Below are positions 15,260 to 24,065 of a DNA stretch of 26,432 nt, one piece after another. The notes beneath the pieces are model-generated. The model saw only the letters and a program-made list of their open reading frames with translations. It was not told the DNA's origin and ran no database searches. Made by a program: the position numbers and the translations under genes. Source of the DNA: an uncultured Methanomassiliicoccaceae archaeon (GTDB taxonomy: Archaea > Thermoplasmatota > Thermoplasmata > Methanomassiliicoccales > Methanomethylophilaceae); NCBI GenBank assembly GCA_905187815.1, contig CAJJJM010000018.1:1-26432 (forward strand), written 5' to 3'. How positions within the stretch are numbered: position 1 is the stretch's first letter; each line of letters opens with the position of its first letter.

Positions 15260-15284
15260 TACGAAATTCGTAACGTGATATCAC
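15260..15284. promoter_or_regulatory. Two adjacent palindromes upstream of the Hsp70-vWA operon
   Basis: A 13-bp palindrome (ACGAA-A-TTCGT core, 15260-15272) and a perfect 10-bp palindrome GTGATATCAC (15275-15284) lie 2 bp apart, about 15-40 bp upstream of the operon's TATA box. Related arms, CGAAATCCG at 15201-15209 and its complement CGGATTTCG at 15321-15329, flank the region. These are likely binding sites for an operon-specific regulator. Confidence 0.45.
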
Positions 15285-15300
15285 AGCGGGTCATGTTGTT

Positions 15301-15309
15301 TTTATAATA
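15301..15309 (+). promoter_or_regulatory. TATA box of the Hsp70-vWA operon
   Basis: TTTATAATA is centred about 32 bp before ATG 15337, giving a predicted leader of only a few nucleotides. Confidence 0.6.
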
Positions 15310-15336
15310 ATATGCGATTACGGATTTCGATGGGAA

Positions 15337-17400
15337 ATGAAGGTTGGGATAGACCTCGGAACAACATACTCTGCAGTCGCAAGATATGACAGAAACGCGA
15401 ACAAACCCGTTATCATACCCAACGCCTTCGGGAAGGAGATCACACCCTCGGTGATATGCTTCCTCGACGACGGTGACATTCTGGTGGGCGAGGACGCCAA
15501 GGACATGCAGTCCAACGGCACTGGCGTCAACGCCGCCGCGTTCAAGAGGAACATGGGGGACGGATCCATAGCCGTGAGCTTCAACGGCAAGGACTACACC
15601 TCCGAGGACCTGAGCGCTATGCTTCTCAAACATCTGATCGCCGACGCCGAGAAGGCCACCGGCGAGAAAATCGACGAGGCGGTCATCACGGTGCCCGCCT
15701 ACTTCAACGACTTCCAGAGGACCGCCACCATCCGCGCCGGCGAGTCCTGCGGCATCAAGGTCCCGAAGATCATCAACGAGCCGACGGCCGCCGCGATCTC
15801 CTACGGATACAAGCACTCCGCCGACAAGACGGTCATGGTCTACGACCTCGGGGGAGGGACGTTCGACGTCACCATCGTCAGGATCAGCAAGGGCAACATC
15901 GAGGTCGTCGGAACCGAGGGGAACCACATCCTCGGAGGGAAGGACTGGGACGCGGCCATCGTCAAGTACGTCTGCGACCAGTTCATCGACGAGTACGACG
16001 TCGACCCCAGGGACGACCTGCCCACAAAGAACGAGCTCATCGTCGCCGCGGAGGGGTACAAGAAGACCCTCTCCATCGCCGAGAGCGTCACGATCCCGCT
16101 CAACTACGACGGCTACAGCGCCAAGTACACCCTCACGAGGGACGAGTTCGAGTCCATGACCGAGCACCTCCTCGTGGCCACCAAGGATGTCTGCGTGAAC
16201 CTGATCCAGGATCTCGGAATGACCTGGAACGACATCGACGAGATCCTTCTGGTCGGGGGATCCACCAGGATGCCCGCGGTCGCCAGGTTCCTCAAGGACC
16301 TGACCGGCAGGGAGGTCATCGCCCACAGCGACACCGACCTCGCGGTCGCCAAGGGAGCCGCCATCACCGCCGAGCTCTACTGCAGCTCCGCCACTGGCCT
16401 CAGGGCCATGCAGATCGCAGACGTCACAGCCCACAGCCTGGGCATCCTCTCCGTCAGCCAGGACGGGAAGAAGTTCGTCAACGAGATCATGATCAAGAGG
16501 AACTCCAAGGTCCCCTGCACCGTCCGCAGGCAGTTCACCATCAAGAAAGGCAACGTCACGGACAAGATCGAGGTCTTCACCCTCCAGGGAGAGTCCAGGG
16601 CCCCACTCGACTGCAACGTCCTCGCGAAGGTCGTCATCTCCGGGTTCTACAACCGCGGACAGGGGGTCCTCGTGGACATCGAGTACCGCTACGACGAGAA
16701 CGGGGTCGTCAACATCACCGCCTACCAGGACGGGGAGCCCCTGCAGGTCGAGGCGCAGCCGGTGCCCGAGGACATCAGGTGGATGGGCGGAAGCCCCAAG
16801 GACAGGCCCAGCGACGAGGCGATCCTCAAGAACATCGCCATCTGCGTCGACCTCTCCAGGAGCATGGACGGCGAGCCCATCGAGGCCGCCAAGCAGTCCA
16901 TCCGCGACTTCGTCAACACCCTGCAGGACGACGACACGTACTTCGCGCTCATCGGCTTCGGCGACAAGATCAAGGTCGTCCAGGAGCTCACCAACGACCC
17001 CAGGACCATCCTCGGGTCCATCGACGACCTGAAGGTCAAGATGGTCGGAAGGGGTACCGACGCCAGCCCCCTCGACGTCGCCCGCAGCATGCTCGCCAGG
17101 CCCGGAGTCGGGATCATCGTGGTCCTGACGGACGGAATCTGGGGCAAGAGGGACAAGGCCGTCGAGCAGGCCATGGGATGCAGGTCCGACAACATCACGA
17201 TCATCGCCGTCGGACTCGGCGAGGCGGACACGTCGTTCCTCAGGCAGATCGCCACCGTCGACGACGGAGCCCTGTTCACAACTATCGACAGGCTCGGAGA
17301 CACCTTCGGAACCATCGCCACCGCGATCACCTCAGGCAACATGGGCCTCTCCGTCAGAGAGGGCGGTGCGGGCCGCACGAACCTCGCAGACCACGAGTGA
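15337..17400 (+). CDS. Hsp70 (DnaK-like) - von Willebrand A domain fusion
   Basis: The first 365 or so residues are an Hsp70/actin-fold ATPase with phosphate 1 loop GIDLGTTYS (4-12), KRNMGD, VPAYFND, NEPTAAAISYG, phosphate 2 loop YDLGGGTFDVT (169-179) and adenosine motif LVGGSTRMP (305-313). A beta substrate-binding domain follows (about 375-480), with VTAHSLGI, IKRNSKVPC and TLQGES, where DnaK has its linker and SBD-beta. The alpha lid is replaced by a vWA domain (about 500-680) with an intact MIDAS: D505-x-S-x-S, T574 and D599 in LTDGIWG. vWA domains bind protein partners through a metal ion, so a chaperone ATPase is coupled to an adhesion-type module. First gene of a five-gene operon; the next starts 13 bp on. 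Domain calls firm; cellular role unknown. Confidence 0.92.
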   Translation: MKVGIDLGTTYSAVARYDRNANKPVIIPNAFGKEITPSVICFLDDGDILVGEDAKDMQSNGTGVNAAAFKRNMGDGSIAVSFNGKDYTSEDLSAMLLKHLIADAEKATGEKIDEAVITVPAYFNDFQRTATIRAGESCGIKVPKIINEPTAAAISYGYKHSADKTVMVYDLGGGTFDVTIVRISKGNIEVVGTEGNHILGGKDWDAAIVKYVCDQFIDEYDVDPRDDLPTKNELIVAAEGYKKTLSIAESVTIPLNYDGYSAKYTLTRDEFESMTEHLLVATKDVCVNLIQDLGMTWNDIDEILLVGGSTRMPAVARFLKDLTGREVIAHSDTDLAVAKGAAITAELYCSSATGLRAMQIADVTAHSLGILSVSQDGKKFVNEIMIKRNSKVPCTVRRQFTIKKGNVTDKIEVFTLQGESRAPLDCNVLAKVVISGFYNRGQGVLVDIEYRYDENGVVNITAYQDGEPLQVEAQPVPEDIRWMGGSPKDRPSDEAILKNIAICVDLSRSMDGEPIEAAKQSIRDFVNTLQDDDTYFALIGFGDKIKVVQELTNDPRTILGSIDDLKVKMVGRGTDASPLDVARSMLARPGVGIIVVLTDGIWGKRDKAVEQAMGCRSDNITIIAVGLGEADTSFLRQIATVDDGALFTTIDRLGDTFGTIATAITSGNMGLSVREGGAGRTNLADHE

Positions 17401-17413
17401 CCGAGGACGGCAC

Positions 17414-20410
17414 ATGGCAGAGAAGAGACAGAACTACTGTCAGCTGCTGGGACTGAACCCACTGAAGGAGTCGTCCTACAGCACGGAGGCCATCTTCAAG
17501 AAGATCGAGACCAAGAGGGGCAAATGGGCCAACGACAGTAGGAACAAGCAGAACGACACCGAGCAGCGCTTCAAATCCGAGCGCCTGGTGGAGATGACCA
17601 CCGACATGGAGAGGGTCATGAAGGACCCGATCCTGAAGAGGAAGGAGTTCAGCGACGCCGCGACCCTCCTCAAGGGCAAGGCCCAGAAGCTCAGGATGGA
17701 CTGCATCATCCTGAGCGACGGCTCCTACATCGCCCTGCCGGGGGCGGCAGACAGCTACACCAAGAAGCTGCACTGGGAGGGCGTCGTCAAGAGCGACGTC
17801 CTCAAGCTGGCCGGGATCAAGGAGGGGAGCCCCCCCAAGCCCGCCGGCGACAAGATCCTCAACGCATACAAGGGCCTCAGGGCCGTCGACGCGTACACGC
17901 CCATCGAGATGCTGAACACCCTGATCCAGCACCCCAACCTGGAGATCGACCTGTCACCTCTGAGCGAGGGCAGCTCCTTCTCCCAGATCAGGAGCGCGTT
18001 CGAGGTGTGCGACAAGAGGGTCAACAGCGTCCGTCCGGACGTGCTGCCGGAGCAGGACTCCTACATCCAGACCATGAGGAGCGTCAAGCTCGTCCTGGAA
18101 CCGGACAGGGAGCTCTCAACCCTCATAGCCTACGGGAAGTGCAACCGCGCCCTGATCCCCGTGATGGAGACCATCGAGCAGGAGTACACAACCCAGCTCT
18201 CGAGGAAGTACATCGACGAGCTGCTGAACGCCCATCTCACCAAGGACATCGACTCCAAGATGGCCATCGAGATCCTCCAGCAGTTCTGCCACAAGAAGAA
18301 GATCGCGGCGAACTTCTCCGAGGCGGACAGTAGCATGATCCGCTGTCCCGAGTGCGGCAACATGGTCCAGGCGGGACCGAACACCGTGTTCTGCCCCTCC
18401 TGCGGCAAGAACTTCAAGACCGTGTGCCCCGCATGCGGGACCGCGCAGCAGTCCAGGAACCAGATCTGCGTAAAGTGCGGATTCAACTTCAAGGAGGGGA
18501 TGGAGAAGGCCAACAGGCTCGCCCTGGACTTCCGCATGAACATGCAGAAGGGCAAGGTGGGCAAGGCCGAGAAGTCCCTCGCCCAGCTGAAGGACACCTA
18601 CTCCGGATACGCGGGCATCGCGGGCATGGAGGTCGAGCTCCAGAAGGCCAAGACCAACATGTCCACCATGAGGAAACTCATCCTCGACTCCTACTCCAAG
18701 GGCAGGTACACCGAGGCGAAGACCGCCTGCGAGAGCCTCGTCGACCAGTACCCCGACGCCCTCAACGACGACCTGGAGCTGAAGCAGAAGTACGGGGACT
18801 GCGTGACTCGCTACAACGCCGCGGACCTGTACTGCCAGAAGGCCTCAGTGGCCGACTCCAAGCCGCAGAGGATGGCCATGTACGTCGCCGCGGTGGAGAT
18901 CTGCCAGGACCACCCGGTCGCCAAGGCGAAGCTCAGGGAGGACCCGCCGTCCGGACCCGCCGACGCCTACGGGAAGCTCGGGGACAGGTCGTTCACGATC
19001 AAGTTCATGGCCCCTGCCGACGCCAACGGCGTCACCTACTGCATCTACAGGGAGAAGAACTCGCTCCCGAGGATCACCGAGGACACCCGCCCGCTGGCGG
19101 AGGTCCCCACAACCGTCTACGTGGACAAGACACTCGAGCCCGGCGTGGAGTACTACTACTCCATCTACTCCAAGCGCTGGGGGATCCTGTCCAAGGAGGG
19201 CGCCCACCTGGGCCCGGTCATGACCATCTCCGAGGTAGACACCGTGACGCTGGAGCCCATAGACGGCGGACTCCGCATCATGTACGAGAAGCCCCGCGGC
19301 GCCACCCGCGTCAGGCTCTGGAGGACCGACGGGAACGGCAGCGGCATCGGGACGGAGATCGCCCTCAACGGCCAGACCGTGTACGACGACATAGGGCTGG
19401 TCGGCGGGAGGAAGTACCACTACCTGTTCGTCGCCGAGTACGAGGGCAGGAACAAGGTCGAGAGGTCCCAGGGCGTCGTGTTCAGCGGCACCACCGTCGA
19501 CGCGCCCAAGCCCGTCAAGGACATGAAGATCAAGTGGAACAAGACCGACGGCACATACACAGCCAAGTGGAGCACCACGGAGCCGGTCACCCTCTACTGC
19601 ACACCCAAGAAGATCACCATCCCGGGAAACATGGTCAAGATGGACGACATCGTATCATGGATGAAGCCGATCGAGCCCATCATGGAGTACTCCGACGGGA
19701 TACGCTTCTCGCTGCCCGACGGAGCGGTCCAGTACATCTACCCCATCATCCCCCGCGGCAAGGTGGGGATAAAGGGGACCGAGATGATGGTCGCCAACCT
19801 GAAGCCGTTCAGGGACGTGGAGAAGACCATCAGCAACAAGGACTGCGTCATAACCATGGCCTGGCCGGACGACGCCGTCGAGGCGAAGCTGGTCATCTCC
19901 AACGGGGAAGTCCGCGGGCTCGACGACATCGACGCCGAGATCAAGACCGTCAGGCGCGAGGAGTACATGGAGGAGAGGCAGATCCGCATCCCCATGGGAC
20001 ACTCCGCGAAGAAGTGCATCAACATCTTCGCCCTCTACAAGATCAACGACGAGATGATCGCCTCCCGCGGCATCGCCGTGGACGTCTACTCCGCCGAGTG
20101 CAGGAAGGTCAGGTACACGGTGAAGCAGGAGAAGGGAGGCATGAGGATGGAGTTCTCCACCGACCCCGACATAGGCCAGATCCCGCCGATCGTCGCCGTC
20201 CAGGTCGCCGTCGGCATCCCGCTGAAGAGGACCGACGGGGAGATCATCTGGAGGTCGCACAATCCGGTCGCCCTCGCCCAGGGCAAGGGGACGCTGACCG
20301 TCCAGTGCAAGAACCTCGAGGACCCCGCCAGGATGAGGCTGTTCTTCGAGAACGACGCCGACTACAACATGTTCAGGTTCATGCACCCGCTGTACGACAG
20401 GAGGAGCTGA
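17414..20410 (+). CDS. Large J-like / zinc-ribbon / Fn3-like protein (998 aa)
   Basis: The N-terminal 80 residues (NYCQLLGLNPLKES..., ending LVEMTTDMERVMKDPILKRKEF) resemble a J domain in layout but have no HPD. Two zinc ribbons follow at about 310-358: CPECG...CPSCGK and CPACG...CVKCG. A helical TPR-like stretch (about 365-510) leads into two clear fibronectin III-like beta units (about 516-606 and 606-700; YREKNSLPRITED, GVEYYYSIYSKRWG), then beta-rich sequence to the end. No signal peptide or membrane helix is seen, so the Fn3 units are probably cytosolic. The ATG at 17414 has GAGG 7 nt upstream; the frame extends 16 codons further 5', but into the preceding gene. I suggest a scaffold that recruits the two Hsp70s. 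Function not established. Confidence 0.85.
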   Translation: MAEKRQNYCQLLGLNPLKESSYSTEAIFKKIETKRGKWANDSRNKQNDTEQRFKSERLVEMTTDMERVMKDPILKRKEFSDAATLLKGKAQKLRMDCIILSDGSYIALPGAADSYTKKLHWEGVVKSDVLKLAGIKEGSPPKPAGDKILNAYKGLRAVDAYTPIEMLNTLIQHPNLEIDLSPLSEGSSFSQIRSAFEVCDKRVNSVRPDVLPEQDSYIQTMRSVKLVLEPDRELSTLIAYGKCNRALIPVMETIEQEYTTQLSRKYIDELLNAHLTKDIDSKMAIEILQQFCHKKKIAANFSEADSSMIRCPECGNMVQAGPNTVFCPSCGKNFKTVCPACGTAQQSRNQICVKCGFNFKEGMEKANRLALDFRMNMQKGKVGKAEKSLAQLKDTYSGYAGIAGMEVELQKAKTNMSTMRKLILDSYSKGRYTEAKTACESLVDQYPDALNDDLELKQKYGDCVTRYNAADLYCQKASVADSKPQRMAMYVAAVEICQDHPVAKAKLREDPPSGPADAYGKLGDRSFTIKFMAPADANGVTYCIYREKNSLPRITEDTRPLAEVPTTVYVDKTLEPGVEYYYSIYSKRWGILSKEGAHLGPVMTISEVDTVTLEPIDGGLRIMYEKPRGATRVRLWRTDGNGSGIGTEIALNGQTVYDDIGLVGGRKYHYLFVAEYEGRNKVERSQGVVFSGTTVDAPKPVKDMKIKWNKTDGTYTAKWSTTEPVTLYCTPKKITIPGNMVKMDDIVSWMKPIEPIMEYSDGIRFSLPDGAVQYIYPIIPRGKVGIKGTEMMVANLKPFRDVEKTISNKDCVITMAWPDDAVEAKLVISNGEVRGLDDIDAEIKTVRREEYMEERQIRIPMGHSAKKCINIFALYKINDEMIASRGIAVDVYSAECRKVRYTVKQEKGGMRMEFSTDPDIGQIPPIVAVQVAVGIPLKRTDGEIIWRSHNPVALAQGKGTLTVQCKNLEDPARMRLFFENDADYNMFRFMHPLYDRRS

Positions 20411-20414
20411 TAGG

Positions 20415-21674
20415 ATGAGGAAACAGAAGGAGACTGCGGCCGCATCGGGGAAGGAGTACATCTGCCCGTACTGCTTCGCGAGGGTCGACCTCGCGAGGGT
20501 GCACTACCTGTGCTCCGGACAGACATGCGCCAAGACCTTCGCGTCCACAGCCGCCAGCACCAGGAACGCGGAGCAGATGAAGTACGTCTCCAGGGACGGC
20601 CAGAACGAGATCGACCCGGAGAAGAGCCTCTTCTACGGCAAGGACCCCAACGGCCCGGACGCGGTGGTGGCGAAGCAGCACATCATACGCAACTCCAGCG
20701 GGCTCTGCGACGTCTGCAGGAGGCCGGTCTACACAAGGGTGTGCCCCATATGCCACAACATCATCCCGCCGGGAGCGGAGGACGAGGGGAACAAGATCTT
20801 CGTCATCCTCGGCCCGAAGGGAGTGGGCAAGAGCCACTACATCGCGGTTCTGATCAACCAGCTGAAGAACTACGTGTCCAAGGAGTTCAACGGCGTCCTG
20901 AACGCCGCCACCGACAGCACCACCCTGAAGTACCGCGACATGTACTACCGCAGGCTGTTCGAGGAGAAGCGCAAGCTGCCCCCCACACGCTCGTTCGACG
21001 TGTCCGACGAGAGCAGGGAGCCGCTGATCTACTACCTCAGGCTGTTCGACTCCGACTCGCCGAAGGTGTTCACCTTCGCGTTCTTCGACACCGCCGGGGA
21101 GGACCTGACGTCCACCGACAGGATGATGGCCCTCAGCCTCAACTCATTCATCTCCAACGCCGCAGGCATCGTGTACCTGGTGGATCCGCTCCAGGTCCGC
21201 TACATCAACCAGAGGATCCATGTGGACAACAAGCCCCCCGTGGGCCCCGATGAGTCGGACATGCTGAACAACATCTGCCAGATCATACGCACCAACAAGA
21301 AGCTCAAGGCGAAGGAGAAGATCGACATCCCCATAGCAGTCTGCCTGACGAAGAGCGACGTGCTGTTCAAGGCTCCCGAGAACGAGGAGGAGGACAAGGT
21401 CCTGTTCGGCCCCTGCTCCACCCTCCACATCCCCCGCGAGCACGGGAGGTTCGACAAGGAGAACTTCGACCAGATCGACGCGGAGCTCGAGGAGTACCTG
21501 CGCAGGTGCCTGGGCGACAACTTCATCCAGCTTGTGAACGGGTTCAGGGAGCACTGCTTCTTCGCGGTGTCCGCCCTGGGTTGCAACCCCACCGGCAACA
21601 CCCTCCCGAGGGGCGTCTCGCCGATGAGGGTGGAGGACCCGTTCATCTGGCTTCTGAACAGGGAGGACCAGTGA
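20415..21674 (+). CDS. Zinc-ribbon TRAFAC-type GTPase
   Basis: This 419-residue protein starts with treble-clef-like zinc knuckles (CPYC from residue 17, a CxxxxC at 33-38, then CDVC and CPIC near 97-112). The GTPase domain follows: P-loop GPKGVGKS (133-140), G3 DTAGED (225-230) and G4 LTKSD (311-315); the Lys-Ser-Asp G4 is guanine specific. The layout resembles the single- or double-GTPase proteins placed with vWA and Hsp70 genes in predicted multi-protein systems, but I cannot assign the family by search. It begins 4 bp after gene 2 and its stop shares a base with gene 4, so synthesis is coupled. It probably acts as a GTP-driven switch in the complex. Confidence 0.88.
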   Translation: MRKQKETAAASGKEYICPYCFARVDLARVHYLCSGQTCAKTFASTAASTRNAEQMKYVSRDGQNEIDPEKSLFYGKDPNGPDAVVAKQHIIRNSSGLCDVCRRPVYTRVCPICHNIIPPGAEDEGNKIFVILGPKGVGKSHYIAVLINQLKNYVSKEFNGVLNAATDSTTLKYRDMYYRRLFEEKRKLPPTRSFDVSDESREPLIYYLRLFDSDSPKVFTFAFFDTAGEDLTSTDRMMALSLNSFISNAAGIVYLVDPLQVRYINQRIHVDNKPPVGPDESDMLNNICQIIRTNKKLKAKEKIDIPIAVCLTKSDVLFKAPENEEEDKVLFGPCSTLHIPREHGRFDKENFDQIDAELEEYLRRCLGDNFIQLVNGFREHCFFAVSALGCNPTGNTLPRGVSPMRVEDPFIWLLNREDQ

Positions 21675-22483
21675 TGAACGAGAACAAACTGAAGAACTTC
21701 CTCATCAACGGATTCCAACCCCTGGACGATCCGGACGCGGATGGGGAGAAAGAGGAGATCGGAACCGAGGAGGATTTCGAGGAGCCGGCCAACGGCGAAG
21801 AGGCGGTCGACGAAACCGTCCCGGCGCTGCCCGACGACGGCTTCGACATCCGCACGTCCATGAAGGACCTGGAGACGGAGCTCCTCAGGATAAGGTACAT
21901 GCTCGAGGACATGCAGGCCGCCGAGCCCGCCATGCCGGACATGTCCCAGTACATGACCACGAAAGAACAGTTCAAATCCGTGACGGCGGCCGTTTCGAAA
22001 CGCGACGCCGAAGCGGGGAACAAGACCCTGGTGAAGGCGATGGAGGCCATCTCTGTGATGAGGGAGGACTTCTTCAAGCTCTGCCAGGGGATGAGGGGGC
22101 GTATCGATGAGATGAGCGCCGAGACGGTGCTCTCCAGCTTCGAGGCGTACAGCGTCGACATGGAGAACATCCTCACGGACGGGGGCGTCTTCATAGGCGC
22201 GTTCCCGTACGACAGACTCAACACGCTCCACCATCGCATCGTCGGCGTCGTGCCGACCGGCGAGGCGGAAAAGGACGGCATGATCGCCGAAAGGCTCTCG
22301 GACGGGTACAAGATCGGGGACAAGGTCCTGCTGAAGGAGAAGGTCACCGTATACAAGTACGACGCCAAGCTGGCCCAGGCCGATGAAACCACTTCCGAAA
22401 CGGATTCCGAAACTGTTTCAGGTCCAGCCGACTCAGAGAAGGCGGACGCAACGGCTGAAAGCAAAATGGAGGAAGAAGAATGA
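21674..22483 (+). CDS. GrpE-like nucleotide exchange factor (divergent)
   Basis: The 269-residue protein has an acidic, low-complexity N-terminus, a coiled-coil helix (about 55-125; TSMKDLETELLRIRYMLEDM) and a C-terminal beta domain (about 165-232) with the GrpE signature spacing: GGVFIGAFPYDRLNTLHHRIVG, then ERLSDGYKIGDKVLLKEKVTVY. GrpE releases ADP from Hsp70, so the obvious client is one or both Hsp70s of the operon. It then adds an acidic Ser/Thr/Glu-rich tail of about 35 residues not found in ordinary GrpE. The ATG at 21674 shares one base with the preceding stop (TGATG), and the stop overlaps the next gene as ATGA. Longer 5' readings run into the GTPase gene and are rejected. The fold call is from pattern, not a search. 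Confidence 0.75.
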   Translation: MNENKLKNFLINGFQPLDDPDADGEKEEIGTEEDFEEPANGEEAVDETVPALPDDGFDIRTSMKDLETELLRIRYMLEDMQAAEPAMPDMSQYMTTKEQFKSVTAAVSKRDAEAGNKTLVKAMEAISVMREDFFKLCQGMRGRIDEMSAETVLSSFEAYSVDMENILTDGGVFIGAFPYDRLNTLHHRIVGVVPTGEAEKDGMIAERLSDGYKIGDKVLLKEKVTVYKYDAKLAQADETTSETDSETVSGPADSEKADATAESKMEEEE

Positions 22484-24057
22484 CAGACTACTGCATCGGT
22501 ATCGACCTGGGCACGACCTACTCGTGCCTTGCCTATATCGACGAGGATGGGGACCCGGTTGTTGAGAAAAACTTCGAGCAAGAAGACACAACACCGTCCG
22601 TCATCCTCTTCAACGAGAACGGGGAGATCATCGTCGGATCTCCTGCCAAGGACATGGCCATGATGTACCCTCCCGAGAGGATCATCACGTCCATCAAGAG
22701 GCAGATGGGAACCGACTACGAGGTGGACATCGACGGGGAGAAGTACAACCCCATCATGCTGTCCGCGGTCATCCTCAGGAAGATGATCAACGACTTCAAC
22801 GAGAACCACGGCTGCGACGTCAAGAAGGCCGTGATCACCTGCCCCGCCTACTTCGGACAGAACGAGAGGGACGCCACCAAGACCGCCGGAACCATCGCCG
22901 GTCTGGACGACGTCACCGTCATCAACGAGCCCACAGCCGCCGCCATCTCCTTCGGATTCGGCAACGCCGCCGACGGAAAGAAGAGGGTCCTGGTCTACGA
23001 CCTCGGTGGAGGAACATTCGATGTTACCGTCCTCGAGATCGACGGATCCTCGTTCACAGCCGTCGCCACCGACGGAGAGAGGCTCCTGGGAGGAAAGGAC
23101 TGGGATGCCGTCATCTCCAAGATCATCAAGGAGAAGGTCGCCGAGGAGTCCGGTATCGACATCGAGACCCTTGACGAGGACGAGGACATCAAGCAGACCC
23201 TGGTCAACGACTCCGAGACCATCAAGAAGAGGCTCTCCACCGCCGAGTCCACCAAGGGAACCCTGACCGTCGATGGACAGAAGATCGTCTTCACCATCAC
23301 CCGCGACGAGTTCGAGGCCGCCTCCGCCGGTCTCATCCAGACCACCATCGAGATCATCGACCGCGTGCTCGCCTCCAAGGAGTTCACAATGGGCGACATC
23401 GACGAGGTCATCCTCGTAGGAGGATCCTCCAGGATGCCCCAGGTCAGGAACGCCATCGCCGCCAAGTACCCCGACGCGGACATCAAGGTGTTCGACCCCG
23501 ACCAGTCCGTCGCCAAGGGAGCGGCCCTGTTCGCCAAGTCCAACTCCATGATTCCCGAGGGCACACCCGTGAACCCCGAGACCGGAGCCCCCGCCGAGCC
23601 CATCGAGGGAGTCCTCAGCGTCCACAACGTCCTGAGCAAGACCTTCGGAATCAAGGCCATGTACGAGGACGGAACCGAGATGATCTCCAACATCATCTTC
23701 AGGAACGAGGTCCTGCCCATCGAGTCCATCAAGACCTACTACCCGGTCGATGACGGACAGTCCACCATCAAGGTCGAGATCTACGAGGATGCCGCCATGA
23801 ACAACGAGGAGGGCAAGAAGACCGCCGTCATCGACGGAGCCCCTGTCGGAGAGTTCATGATGGAGCTTCCGATGGACGTCACCAAGAACACGCCCATCAC
23901 CGTGAAGTTCACCGCCACCGACGAGGGTATCCTCATCGCATCCGTGGACTGCATGGACCAGCACACGGACTACCAGATCGAGAACGACCTGAAGATGTCC
24001 GCCGATGCCATCGCCAAGTCCCAGGGACTGATGGAGAAGGTCAGCAACGCCAACTGA
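22480..24057 (+). CDS. Hsp70 family chaperone lacking the alpha lid (DnaK-like)
   Basis: The 525-residue protein has a full Hsp70 ATPase: GIDLGTTYS (7-15), CPAYFGQNERDATKTAG, INEPTAAAISFGFG, YDLGGGTFDVT (173-183), GGKDWD and LVGGSSRMPQV. A beta substrate-binding domain follows (about 400-515, DVLSKTFGIK-like region, EVLPIESIKTYYPVDDGQSTIKVEIYE, PMDVTKNTPITVKF). It stops about 90 residues short of ordinary DnaK, without the alpha-helical lid or C-terminal tail. It is clearly distinct from the Hsp70 half of gene 1. It is last in the operon, its start overlapping the GrpE-like gene by 4 bp with a GGAGGAAGAA site. Third-position choice is strongly biased, suggesting high expression. Could serve as general DnaK, but context argues for a dedicated role. 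Confidence 0.93.
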   Translation: MTDYCIGIDLGTTYSCLAYIDEDGDPVVEKNFEQEDTTPSVILFNENGEIIVGSPAKDMAMMYPPERIITSIKRQMGTDYEVDIDGEKYNPIMLSAVILRKMINDFNENHGCDVKKAVITCPAYFGQNERDATKTAGTIAGLDDVTVINEPTAAAISFGFGNAADGKKRVLVYDLGGGTFDVTVLEIDGSSFTAVATDGERLLGGKDWDAVISKIIKEKVAEESGIDIETLDEDEDIKQTLVNDSETIKKRLSTAESTKGTLTVDGQKIVFTITRDEFEAASAGLIQTTIEIIDRVLASKEFTMGDIDEVILVGGSSRMPQVRNAIAAKYPDADIKVFDPDQSVAKGAALFAKSNSMIPEGTPVNPETGAPAEPIEGVLSVHNVLSKTFGIKAMYEDGTEMISNIIFRNEVLPIESIKTYYPVDDGQSTIKVEIYEDAAMNNEEGKKTAVIDGAPVGEFMMELPMDVTKNTPITVKFTATDEGILIASVDCMDQHTDYQIENDLKMSADAIAKSQGLMEKVSNAN

Positions 24058-24065
24058 TTAAAAAC

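Noticed and set aside
21506..21673. Longer N-terminus for the GrpE-like protein
   Set aside because: It would overlap the GTPase gene by 169 bp; the ATG sharing a base with the GTPase stop is a standard coupled start.
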